64,000 nucleotides of DNA from Naegleria lovaniensis. Taxonomy: Eukaryota > Heterolobosea > Eutetramitea > Acrasida > Naegleriidae. The notes beneath the pieces were generated by a model. It was given only the letters and a program-made list of their open reading frames with translations. It made no database searches and had not been told where the DNA came from. The first letter of the stretch is position 1. Each line of letters starts with the position of its first letter. Made by a program: the position numbers and the translations under genes. Shown piece after piece: positions 9,897 through 19,941 of the stretch. The stretch is taken from the NCBI RefSeq assembly GCF_003324165.1, contig NW_025407886.1:28015-92014 (forward strand), given 5' to 3'.

Positions 9897-10036
9897 CAGG
9901 TGCTGATGACACTCGGCACTCAAGTGTCAGGTGCTGTTTGCATTTGGCACTCCAGTGTTAAGTGCTATTTGTATCTCCTTTTTGGGACTACGTGCCATTG
10001 CAAACGGCACTAAAGTGTAAGGTGTAAGGTGCTAAA
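9897..10036. repeat. Right repeat cluster, same family as left cluster
   Basis: Related units are seen: CAGGTGCTGTTTGCATTTGG with CACTCCAGTG following, GTTAAGTGCTATTTGTAT, and GGCACTCAAGTGTCAGGTGC. The end carries AAGTGTAAGGTGTAAGGTGC, the exact inverse of the left terminal sequence. Copies are more diverged than in the left cluster. Confidence 0.65.
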
Positions 10037-10258
10037 AGGTATGTCCTCTTCTTGATCATCATCATCATCATCTTCATCGTCTATCATATGGGCCCTGGGG
10101 AAGAAGGGTCTGTTGTTTGTCATATTTTTTGCGCATGAATTTCGTGGTGACAGGTTGACATGTTCATTTCTGGAATTAAAACGGTAACAAACGTGAATTG
10201 GGTGTTGAAACAAGAAACTCTAAAATAACACCGTGTGGATGACCATAAGGTGACAAGT

Positions 10259-11662
10259 CTATTCGTTTTCCAGCTCATCCAAGGCAACAATGTTCACATC
10301 TGAAAAAGAAATCGAAGCTTCAGCGTTTTTGAGCATTGCACTGCTAAAATTCAAACAAAATCTTTTCAATCGCAACTCGTTACTTTTCTCTTGAGCGTCG
10401 AAAAAGCTTTGTGCTGCTGCCAACTCGAAATAATAAATTGCTCGTGTTACATTGTGAGGCACACCAATACCATCTGCATACATCACAGCCAAATGATATT
10501 GCGCAGTAGGGTCATTTAGATCTGAAGCCATTTTGTAATATTTCGCAGCTTGTTCGAAATTTGGAGTGACTCCTAAACCTTGTTCAAACATTTCTGCCAT
10601 GGTAAGCATGGCCTCAGTGTTGTTCAGTTGTACAGCTCTCTCATAGTATTCTCTTGCTTTTTCATAACTTTGGACAACGTCATCTCCATTGAAATACAAG
10701 TTTCCCATTTCGTTGATGGCATCAGAGTGATTTTGTGCTGCAGCCAACTCGTAGTATTCTCTGGCTTTGACCATGTCTATGGGTACTCCATGTCCCAAGT
10801 AATTCATGACACCTAGGTTATAATAAGCTTTGGCTGAGTGATGTTTCGCTGCAGCTTCATAACATTCTTTCGCTTTTTCATGACTTTGATCGACTCCCAA
10901 CCCAAACTGAAATAACATTCCGAGTGCACACATTGCTTCTGAATAATGATTTTCAAATGCATAATTATTGTGACATGTAATCTCTAATAGTGCTTTTTGG
11001 GACGCTAGCTCAAAGCATTCTTTGGCCTTCATATAATCTTGAGCCACTCCGTGACCATAGTAATACATATTTCCCATATTGTGAACACCACTCGAATAAT
11101 TTTGTTGTGCAGCCAACTCGTAGTATTCTTTTGCTTTGATGTAATTGATGGGTACACCTTTTCCTTCAAAGTAAAGATTTCCCATCATGTTTTGAGAAAG
11201 GTAGTGAGATTTAAGAGAATCCGATTGAAATAATAACCTTGCCTTATCAAAGTCAGCTGCATGTCCACATCGTCCGCAGTTCATGCATGCAAGAAGTAAC
11301 TTTTTGCAATCGTTTTGATGTTGATCATCTTCCAAATCTCGGAATACGCTCGAAAAGTTATTAAACCCAAATTTGTGAATTTTTTTTAAATATTCAAAAA
11401 TGTGCCCACTATCATCGGCAGTAGCTTGATCGGAATTCATCCATTTCATCAACAAATCCAAAGCTTGTTCAAAATTTCTTTGATTAATGTACTCATATAT
11501 TTGTTGTTGCGAAAATTGAACGGATGTGGTCATATTTGAACGATCGCTATCGGAAACCTTTCTCTTTTTAATATGATCATCCTCTTGTTGAGCACTACTT
11601 GTCGAATGGTCATTAATTTTTCTCTTTCCATCCTCTGTTCGTGATGATACAAATTGAGACAT
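10259..11662 (-). CDS. Sel1-like repeat protein
   Basis: The 467-residue product (start at 11662, MSQFVSSRTEDGKRK; an in-frame ATG at 11710 would overlap the stop of the upstream gene) has a charged N-terminus and then seven to eight tandem Sel1-like repeats of 36-38 residues. Clear repeat cores are GNLYFEGKGVPINYIKAKEY, GNMYYYGHGVAQDYMKAKEC, GMLFQFGLGV, GVMNYLGHGV, GNLYFNGDDV and AVMYADGIGV, each followed by a KAxEYYELAA-type helix. Such alpha/alpha solenoids act as protein-binding scaffolds, often in ER-associated degradation, chitin-synthase control or signalling; the partner here is unknown. No signal peptide or membrane segment is seen, so it is probably cytosolic or nuclear (KKRK near the N-terminus). 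It lies 32 bp downstream of the F-box/Rho gene on the same strand. Confidence 0.9.
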   Translation of the reverse strand: MSQFVSSRTEDGKRKINDHSTSSAQQEDDHIKKRKVSDSDRSNMTTSVQFSQQQIYEYINQRNFEQALDLLMKWMNSDQATADDSGHIFEYLKKIHKFGFNNFSSVFRDLEDDQHQNDCKKLLLACMNCGRCGHAADFDKARLLFQSDSLKSHYLSQNMMGNLYFEGKGVPINYIKAKEYYELAAQQNYSSGVHNMGNMYYYGHGVAQDYMKAKECFELASQKALLEITCHNNYAFENHYSEAMCALGMLFQFGLGVDQSHEKAKECYEAAAKHHSAKAYYNLGVMNYLGHGVPIDMVKAREYYELAAAQNHSDAINEMGNLYFNGDDVVQSYEKAREYYERAVQLNNTEAMLTMAEMFEQGLGVTPNFEQAAKYYKMASDLNDPTAQYHLAVMYADGIGVPHNVTRAIYYFELAAAQSFFDAQEKSNELRLKRFCLNFSSAMLKNAEASISFSDVNIVALDELENE

Positions 11663-11694
11663 TTTTTCGGTTTGCCATTTGAAATTGTAAAACT

Positions 11695-12820
11695 CTATTG
11701 TTGCTTGCATCCAAATTTCTTTTTCTTCACATTCGCTTTTGCATGAACGTACAAGACATTTACAAATATTTCTGTAATATCATCGAAGCCTTCCATTGTA
11801 ACATAACTGGTTTCTACATAGGTTACACAACCCAATGCTCTTGCAATTTCTTCTCCATCCTGAAACGATAATGGTCTCCATAAATCTTTGATTCTCACAC
11901 GAGAGCAAACTTCAACATTTGAACGAATATCCGTTTTACATCCCATCAAAAGAATGGGCGTATTGGGACAATGTGTCTGAATTTCTGGAATCCATTTATG
12001 ATACAAGTTTCGAACGCTGGAAATGTCTTCAACGCTGAAACAAAGGCAAAATAAGCTAGCGTTCGGGTAACAGAGTACTCTGAGTTTGTCATAACTAATT
12101 TCATAGATATTTGAAATTTCACATGTCCAAACTTTTCACTTACTCAGGTTGTCCAGCAGTATCCCAAAGATCAAGATCAATCTGGTCTTGTCCCTTTGTG
12201 TATTGCCAAATAAAATTTTCATACACAGTGGGTATATATTCCATATCAGAATGTCGTAGATTATAACTTTTTGCAAACAAGAAACATGTTTTTCCGACTC
12301 CTGGATTGCCATTCACGATCACTCTAAATTGTAAATCACCATAAACTTGTTTTAAATATTGTGCAATTGAAATTGTTGAACATGTTTCTTTCAATTCTTT
12401 TTTAGTGTAGAATGGAATGCTGTGTAAATGTTTAAATGTTTTCAATTCATTAAATACTTGGCTCACATGTTCCTCGGTCGCTCGTTCCAGTTCATAATTC
12501 ATTTCAATTAAATTGTATTTAAAGTTAGACGTTTTTTGATCATATTTTAAGATATACTCAGGATACGTAGTGATCTTTGAATTGGTTTCCGGATCAAATA
12601 GACTTTGTGCGGTCCATTGTTTGAATTTTTGTAATTTTGTTCGGTAATGATGTTGCCAGAAACAATCCTCGCAAGATAGATTCGCCAGTATGAACGATTT
12701 ACTGGTCATGTGTAATTCACATAATTCATGAATGGTAAAGTAGGAAAGAATAATTCGGAAAACGTCATCATTGAGTGTTTGAAGCAACAAGTAAGGATTG
12801 GCATCATCATGTTGCTCCAT
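11695..12820 (-). CDS. F-box/Rho-family GTPase fusion protein (copy A)
   Basis: Model: complement of 12144-12820 and 11695-12094, with a 49-bp intron (donor GTAAGTG, acceptor GAAATTAG) that completes the switch II region as DTAGQPDYDKLR. The product is 358 residues. An N-terminal F-box-like helix set (LNDDVFRIILSYFTIHELCE, about 15-60) precedes a Rho-type GTPase: P-loop GNPGVGKT (about 171-178), YIPTVYENF (switch I), WDTAGQ (about 219-224), CPNTPILLMGCKTD (G4) and YVETSYV (G5). F-box domains recruit Skp1-Cullin1 ubiquitin ligases, and Rho GTPases switch cytoskeletal signalling, so the fusion could tie GTP state to substrate degradation; that link is inference. The C-terminus is KKKKFG then CKQQ, a polybasic stretch with a weak CAAX-like end. 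ATG at 12820 is preferred to an upstream TTG. A paralog lies at 37.4-38.5 kb. Confidence 0.87.
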
Positions 12821-12879
12821 TTTTTTAAGAGGATGAACTGAAACGCAAGTTCCATTTTCACGCCACAACCTTAAAATGA

Positions 12880-14016
12880 TTATTTGAAAATTTTACTGCA
12901 CTTGTCGTAACAATTCGAAACAAAATGAACAGGAGCACTCGATGATGGAGAATCATTGGAATATTGAGTATGTTGCTGACCTATGAATTGATTTCTGTTC
13001 CTTTTTGGTCTTCCCCTTTGTTTCAAGGCAGTTCCTGATACTTTTCGAGCCATTTCTTCAGTGGTAATGATATCAAACTCGAGAGGTCGTTGTTCTCTGC
13101 ATTCCTTCTCAAAAATGAGTCGTGGATTTTTCTTGACGTTCCTTTTTATGGTCATCTTGGATGGTTTCGAAATTTTAGAGGTGGTTGCTTTCGAAGATTT
13201 GCCAGTTGGCTTTTCAGAGTTTTCCTTAATAAAGGTGGAAGAGGAAGAGGATTCTAAATGGGAATTTACATTTGGAACTGATGAGGGAGAGATTACAGGA
13301 GAAGGAGGAATTGTTGAATTGGTATTGTGATTGTTGTTAGAATCAAAACTTGACTCAGAGAATGAAGGAAGACTGGTCTCTTCATCGGTTTCCAATGATG
13401 AGTCATACAAATCAAAAGATTGACTCATGAATGTACCTAGGTCACTCGAGATCATGTGTGATGATGCTAACGGTTGCTCTTGTTGTATAAAACCATTCAT
13501 TATCAAGACATGCTTCAACTCTTCAATGCATTGCATATTCTCTTCAAGATTCATGAAGGTTGATGGCTCAGAATCTTCTGAAAAAGTGTTGGCCGAAAAC
13601 AAAGCTGCAGTACTTTCTTCAAGATTCACGGGTGCCTCCCAGTCCGTTCGTGTCGCTTGATAACTACTGCCGGCAGTAGTATCGATGGTAGTAGTAGCTG
13701 GAGACAAGACTAAAGGTGTCGTTTGGCAACCATTCATCACATTTTCTGTGTTGATCAATACGTTTCTAGATTCATTCATGGTCATCATTGGGCTCTGCTG
13801 CATCATCATGCTTTGTTGGGAGGGGAAATACAAATCAAAGACAGTAAAAGGATCAATCGAACTTTGATCAAGAAACAACTGTTTCATGAAGAGAAACCAA
13901 CTGGTTGAACTGTTTTCTGTGGCATCGAGGGAGGTACGGTCAGTCTCTACGTTTGTGGCAAAGGATGTGTTTGTAGTAGTTGCAGTACTGCTGCTGCATG
14001 GCATTCTCATCATCAT
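12880..14016 (-). CDS. Low-complexity probable nuclear protein with AT-hook-like motif
   Basis: A 378-residue protein without introns, starting MMMRMPCSSS. Most of it is Ser/Thr/Asn/Met-rich low complexity with acidic patches (for example SLETDEETSLPSFSESSFDS), of the sort seen in transcriptional activation regions. The C-terminal 120 residues are basic: KSSKATTSKISKPSKMTIKR, then FDIITTEEMARKVSGTALKQ, then RGRPKRNRNQ. RGRP is the core of an AT-hook, which binds the minor groove of A/T-rich DNA. A role in transcription or chromatin is therefore plausible but not shown; no full DNA-binding domain is recognisable. It is separated by only about 60 bp from the F-box/Rho gene downstream on the same strand. 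Confidence 0.75.
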   Translation of the reverse strand: MMMRMPCSSSTATTTNTSFATNVETDRTSLDATENSSTSWFLFMKQLFLDQSSIDPFTVFDLYFPSQQSMMMQQSPMMTMNESRNVLINTENVMNGCQTTPLVLSPATTTIDTTAGSSYQATRTDWEAPVNLEESTAALFSANTFSEDSEPSTFMNLEENMQCIEELKHVLIMNGFIQQEQPLASSHMISSDLGTFMSQSFDLYDSSLETDEETSLPSFSESSFDSNNNHNTNSTIPPSPVISPSSVPNVNSHLESSSSSTFIKENSEKPTGKSSKATTSKISKPSKMTIKRNVKKNPRLIFEKECREQRPLEFDIITTEEMARKVSGTALKQRGRPKRNRNQFIGQQHTQYSNDSPSSSAPVHFVSNCYDKCSKIFK

Positions 14017-14608
14017 GTTCGGTTATTGTTGTTGTCGTTAGGGGTTTTTCTTTGTGATGAATAGCATCAATGTGTCGTACAGGTGCACTTTATGGCCATT
14101 TCTGTTAGCAAGTGCTGCAATACATGCATTCGAGGACCATTGTTGCGCTTTTGTTTCCTTCGTATGCCGTTCGCATTTGGAAAAAATTTACACGAGGAGA
14201 AAATCATGGGATCCTCAGATGGAAACCACAAACGCTGTTTTGAGAAATGCCACATTTCTGGTGCGAAGCTGATTTTCTACAAAACTGGGCTCGGTGACTT
14301 ATGCAATGTCCAATGATTTCGAAAAACAGTACGCCCCCATTCTGCTTCCGAAATGAATATTCGGGATCCCGTTACTGCACATTGAATCTTTTCTCCTGTC
14401 TGTGACCATGTGTACTGTATTCCCTTCAAAATCAATGTCATGTTCAACGAAATGTTGTTTTTCGAGAGAATATTCTTTGATCCCATTCCATGGAAATGGT
14501 ATTTTTGACCGAAGTTCTACTCGTGGATGAGCAGCAGACGACTATGATAGCTTGTAAACTTGTCATGTTATTACTGGTTGCACACAACAACAATAACAAC
14601 GAACGCTT
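14017..14608. other. Intergenic region between nuclear-protein gene and Zn-cluster factor A
   Basis: About 590 bp. Short overlapping frames occur on both strands (longest about 75 codons), but none has a convincing motif. It probably holds the promoter of the 378-residue protein gene and the 3' end of factor A. I see nothing else. Confidence 0.4.
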
Positions 14609-16901
14609 CTACAGAGCTAAGTTTTGGGAAATGTATTCGAGCGTTACGAATCGAGAAGGTTCATTCAGTCTCATCATTTGAAATCTCTCCACAGTGAGTG
14701 CAGCATCCTTTAAGAGAGTTCTGTATTTCTGATCGACGAGTGGAAAGCGCCGGGCAAGCATATCAAGTGAACGGTAATCCATGTCAATGAATGTCAATAA
14801 TCGATCTGCATATTCAGTAATGATTAACGAGACTGAAGAAAGAATATTCTTTAAGCATTGCACATGAACCCGACACGCTAGAGAGATGGGAACTGCAACA
14901 CCGTACGACGAGTACTTGAAATCTTCAAATTGTGTCGATTTGGATATTAAATCTGCATACTTGATAGCCTCCAGCGATATTTCCCCCTTGAATGATTTGT
15001 GTTTTTTCAAAATCACAATGGAATAGAGCATGGTCATGAATGTATTTCCGACAAAGTCGCTGGGTCCAAATATTGTTTTGATATTCTCTACAGCAACGCT
15101 AATTTGCTTAATTGTATGTTCCACGTTTTCAGTAGTACATTCAGGAACTTGCCTTTCTGAATTCAGCTCATCCCCTCCGTCACTACTAGAACTTGATGAT
15201 AACGAGTCAATGAGTTGATGAAAACCTAAAGGCAAATCTTGATAATCTTGTTTGTCCTTATTATATTCAAAAACTTCTTTCAGTTTCGATAACTGCTGCT
15301 TGAGAGAAGATGTTTGACGATTTGTTTTGGTTGGTTTTTGGACTTGAAACATTTTTTCATTGGAACTTATTACATATTTTGAAACGTTTTCCACAGCATC
15401 TTTTGACAAGCTATAGTTGATCGTTTCTTTTGGTGTGAAAAAAGTAAGAACTGTTTCATAACTCTCTAGTAGTTCATCTAGATAATTACTTCGCAAAAAG
15501 GATTCTGACAGTAATACGGTTCGCAAAAGACAATGAGCACGTTCTGCTTCAGGATGAAATTCCTTCACATAAAATTTTACATTATTCAAAATATATTCTG
15601 CTTTCTGTCGCTCACCAGCTCCTACGTTAAATGTTAACAAATTGTGTTATGGCCTGTGGTTGTAATTTAAAAAACATACCAATTAGATAAATGGCCAACC
15701 AGGAATAGGTTAACATAGTGTTAAAATCTGAAACATTATCAAAAACAATTGCCATTCTCGATCGTGCCTTCTCGTATTGCGTTTTAGCTAAGGCAAATTC
15801 ATTAATCCGTTGAAAACACATTGCCTGGCAAGTCCAAATAAACGAGCAATCATTTTCTCCAAGAACGTGAAAATATTTGTAAAAGTATTCCAAACTTCCA
15901 AAAAATTTTTCGGTCTGAGGCAATAACGAAACTCTCATGAATTGTAGAATTTGTTCTTTGTCTGTGGTGGGTAAAACTTTCAAAATAATTTTCAGGAAAA
16001 CATCATATGATAGTTTGTTAGTAATTTCTTGGCTACTTTTGATACTTGAGATATTATTATAAATTGTTTTGCAGATGGATTCAATATTGTCTTTAGGGAG
16101 GAGCGATGAAATGGATTCTGCTTCTGTCTCACTCAGCAAAAACGGCGATGATGTCATTGTTGACGATGAATGAGATATTTGGCATTGTCTCTTAGCATAC
16201 AGGCAAAAAGATCTATTTTCTTTTACACAATTAGAACAGCATGGAAATAAATAGTCACATTTTCGATGTCGTATTTTGCATAACAAGCAAGAGGTGTCGG
16301 CTTTGGAATGCGGAGCATATTGTGGCGTTGTTGTTTGGGTTGCCTGAGAATTTTGTTCGCTCACAATTAAATTTGAAGCCAAATATTGATCTGGAATTGG
16401 GAGGCTAGTTGTCGGTCGAAGATTTGTTAATCCGTCCGAGTCAACACCACTCACAGATGAAGGTGGTGACACATATTGCGTCGCTTTTGATGATGGTGGA
16501 TGATCCATAAGAGCATTACTTGCTGATGATAAATGTTGCTGTTGAGAAAGATAACCCAAATCCTGGTGATGATCGTGGTTGAGTAATGTCGTCGTTCGCT
16601 GTGGTACCATGCTCCTTGGTTGATGAGCCAAGGATGTTTCCTCTTGCCCAGGATACAAGTTTGCATCAAACACAGGAAACAATGGATGAGAATCGTTTTG
16701 AGCCATTAACAAAGTGCTTGCTCGGAGGCTATTCCCGATGAAACTTGTCGGCGAAATTGTTGGTTGCAAGGTAGAAGAAGGTTGTTGGGAATATGATTTA
16801 TCATCTTTGGAAGAAGAAGCTTGTTGTGGTATGGATGGTTGGATCCATCGCTGTTGTGGTTGTTGCGGAGGTTGATTTGGGCTAGCGTTGTTTTGGTACA
16901 T
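14609..16901 (-). CDS. Zn2Cys6 binuclear-cluster transcription factor (copy A)
   Basis: Model: complement of 15680-16901 and 14609-15621, 58-bp intron (GTATGT donor, AACGTAG acceptor), 744 residues. After about 200 Gln/Ser/Pro-rich residues comes CLLCKIRHRKCDYLFPCC and SNC...C, with cysteines at about 205, 208, 215, 222, 225 and 233. The spacing C-x2-C-x6-C-x6-C-x2-C-x7-C and the basic RHRK stretch match the fungal Gal4-type zinc cluster, which binds CGG half-sites. The rest is helical, with no membrane segment; its C-terminal 300 residues (for example KGEISLEAIKYADLISKSTQ, SLACRVHVQCLKNILSS) are conserved in the neighbouring paralog and may be a regulatory or dimerisation domain like the middle-homology region of fungal factors. 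Ligand and targets are unknown. Confidence 0.87.
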
Positions 16902-17220
16902 TTTGAAGCATTTTTTTGGTCTTTGTGATTTTTTCCCGAAATTGCTTGGTTTGGAAAATAGTCATGTTTGAACTCCTCTTCTTGCTTACATGGATGCATG
17001 AGCGAGATCCAACTGTGACTTGCAATAGTAATAGTAATCTTGATTACGCGATCTTGGATTTCGGCAAGATTCGATCGTGTGAAAAACAAGATAATGCATA
17101 GGTAATCAAAAGAGAGGTAATGATTGAACCTAGGCGTTGTTGAATTGCAATTTATCTTGCTTCACACCAAGAATCATGCTCACAAAATTGTTCTTGGTAA
17201 CTTTTGAAAAATTCCATTTC
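16902..17220. other. Intergenic region between the two Zn-cluster genes
   Basis: About 320 bp, likely 3' end of copy B plus promoter of copy A, which lie head to tail. Short frames on the plus strand (16916-17101) lack motifs. No CGG inverted or everted pair suggesting autoregulation was seen by eye. Confidence 0.35.
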
Positions 17221-19686
17221 TTAGAAAACGTTCATGTACTGCGAGAGGTGTTGCAATGACATAAATCGAGAAGGTTCCTTGTCTTTCATTTGCTGGAAGT
17301 TCTCTAGTGTGACCTGTACATCCTGCAACAACTTGTTATATTTTTGATCCACAAGCGGAAATCGTTTTGCAAGCATTTTCAATGCTTGGTAATCCATATT
17401 GAGAAATGAAACTAATTTTTCTGCGTATTCGGCAATAATGAGAGAGGTTGTGATCAAGATATTCTTGAGTGATTGCAAATGGACCCTACATGCAAGAGAA
17501 ATTGGTACAGAGCATGGAAAGGATGAGTAAATAAAATCTTCGTATTGTGTCGTTTTAGAAATTAAATCGGCATATTTGATTGCTTCAAGTGATATTTCGC
17601 CCTTAAATGATCGATGTTTTCTCAAAATCACAATTGAATAAAGAAATGTCATGAACATGTTGCCAATATAATCTGTAGTTCCGAAAATTGCTTTGATATT
17701 CTCTACAGCTATGTTAATTTGCTTGATTTTGTTTTCTAAGTTTTCATTTGGTTCCTCTCTCTCGCTTGTATGTGTAAACTCATCGTCATACTCACTTCCT
17801 TCCGAGCTTGTAGAAAGAGAATCAAATAATTGGTGGTATCCCATAGGATATTCTTGCCTGTTTTGCTCCACAAGATGTTTCAATTCGGACAATTGTCTTT
17901 TTAGCTCAGTTTTTTCTGGGTTTGGTTTTTTGGGTTCTTTCACCGAAAACATTTGCTCATTTGAGCTGGCTATATATTTAGAAACAGCGTCTGTAGCATC
18001 TTTAGACAAACTATATGACGCTGCTTCTTTGGGAGTGAAAAAGAGTAGAACATTCTCGAAATGAGTTAATAATTGGTCATGATTGTTACTTTGAAGAAAA
18101 GACTCTGAAAAAAGAGCAGTTCTCAGCAAATAATGAGCATTTTCAGATGTAGGCTGAAACTCTTTCACATAGAATTTCACATGATTCAAATAATATTCTG
18201 CTTTTTGTTTGTCTCCTTCGCCTAATTGAATTTAGTATGATTAAAAAGTACATTAGTTGTCAACAAACTTGTGCATTATTGCAAAGTACTTACCCACTAG
18301 GTATGCCACAACCAATGCATATACTGCCATTAATTTAAAATCTGAAACGTGATCAAACATTGCTGACATTTTAGACCTGGCTTTCTCAAATTGCTCTCTC
18401 CCCAACTTTTTCTCTCCAATTCTTTGCAAACAGAGACATTGAAGAATGTACATCATGGCACGGTCTGTGTCTTCGAGTGTATTAAAATATTTGTAGAAAT
18501 ATTCCAAATTTCCAACTAATTTTTCGTTTTGAGGAAAAAGTGAAACTTTAAGCAATTGCGAAAGGAGATCCCGTTCTGCCTTTGGAAGAATTTTCGCCAT
18601 AAGTTTCATGCTTAACGAATAAGATAATTTGCTCGTAATTTCAGGTCCACACTTGATGCTGCTAATATTGTTATGTACGTTTTTGTAAATTGTGTCAATA
18701 TTTTCTCTGGTTATATATTTTGTGATATTGTCTTCCTCCTCTCCTGTTATCATGAATAGTTCATTTTTATGGTCTCGCTCCTCATGCTGTTTTGGCTTTT
18801 GGGTTTTTCCTTGCAGATACAGGCAAAATGTTCGAGTTTCCTTAGAGCAATGAGTACAAGATGGATAGAGATAGTCACATTTTCTATGCCGAATTTTGCA
18901 TAATAAACATGATGTTTCGTGTTTACCTTGTGTGACACTCGGGATATTTTTAGAAAGGTTAGGGTCTTGGAAAGCAGGAGGGACCATATATGATGATGAA
19001 GAGCCGCTGGAAGAGGAAGATGTCGAAGTTGTCGATGAGCTGATGTTTAGGTTAGATGAAAGAGATAAAAAAGGAAATTGGTCAGGGGTTGATGTCATAA
19101 GGAGGCTACTTGCGCGAACGGTAGAACTAGAATCTAGAATTGATGCTTGACCTATAAATTGTTGCTGTGGAGTTGGTGGTGAAAGAAATGGTTGTCGTAT
19201 TTGTTGTGAAATAGTGTTGTGTGGATACTGACTATAATCGATTGGTGCAATGTTGTTGGCTTGTGGTTGGCTCATGAGTGCTGCAGTATTTGTCATCACG
19301 GGAAGATTTTGTTGTGGAATTTGAGAAAGGGGTGTTGTGGAATAGTGATGTTGTGGTGGCGAAAGTTGTTGTTGTGGTTGTGAAAGGGATGATCGATTGG
19401 TTGGTAGTGAAAATAAATTCATCAACGAATTTTGAGTCGATGAATTATTATAATTAAAATTATTGCTGATGATGGGTGTTGTTGTATTCGGATTTATCCT
19501 AATATATGAAGCTTTCTGTTGTGGCTGTTGATTAATGTTTTGTGATTGGTTTGAAGACACGCTCATGATATTTGTCGTCGGGTGTTGTGCTTCTTGTTGG
19601 CTTGAGCTTGCATATCCTTGCTGAGTGGATGTATTTTGCTGCTGATGCCCATTGTTGGGAGTATCATTTAACCAGTTCGGAATCAT
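17221..19686 (-). CDS. Zn2Cys6 binuclear-cluster transcription factor (copy B)
   Basis: Model: complement of 18294-19686 and 17221-18221, 72-bp intron (GTAAGT donor, CAATTAG acceptor) at exactly the same codon position as in copy A, 797 residues. The N-terminal 250 residues are Gln/Asn/Ser/Pro-rich. The cluster is CLLCKIRHRKCDYLYPSC then THC...C, with cysteines at about 260, 263, 270, 277, 280 and 288. The helical C-terminal region aligns well with copy A (KGEISLEAIKYADLISKTTQ; FPLVDQKYNKLLQDVQ), which shows a tandem duplication that preserved intron position. The low-complexity leader differs strongly between copies. Expected to be a nuclear DNA-binding regulator; targets are unknown. It is transcribed divergently from the Spartan gene, with 255 bp between start codons. 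Confidence 0.88.
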
Positions 19687-19941
19687 TTCTTTCCAACAGC
19701 ATCACGTATTTTTTTTTGCGGACTTGTATTTTTTTTAAAAATTTTCCTCAAAGGTGGTTTTGCCTCAAATGCATTAATCAGTTGTTTAATTACAAGGGTT
19801 TGAAGATGAATTGAATACAATCATAAAATAAAATGCACAATGAGCCAACGATCTTCGTGATGATAGTGGCCAGAAGGCTTTGTGTTGGTGTGCTTTAAAA
19901 CATCCTTAGGACACTTTACAAGCCAAAAAATCAATCAAAAA

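Larger units (their letters stand above)
8878..10036. mobile_element. 1.16-kb element with terminal inverted repeats and internal repeat clusters (MITE-like candidate)
   Basis: The left end (from about 8882) reads GCACCTTACACCTTACACTT. The reverse complement of the right end (about 10013-10032) reads the same 20 bases, followed in both by a related AGTG. The inverted ends bound about 1.16 kb that has no convincing protein gene (only short frames without transposase motifs). Inside each end is a cluster of related 10-30 bp direct repeats. This layout fits a non-autonomous DNA transposon or fold-back element. No clear target-site duplication was found beyond a possible TA. It sits immediately upstream of the kinase gene, whose frame has no ATG, so it may have inserted into that gene's 5' part. 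Identification as a transposon is inference. Confidence 0.5.

Noticed and set aside
8881-10036. CRISPR-like array, because repeats of about 30 bp recur
   Set aside because: Units are few, diverged and separated by kilobase distance with no spacer regularity; the genome is eukaryotic.
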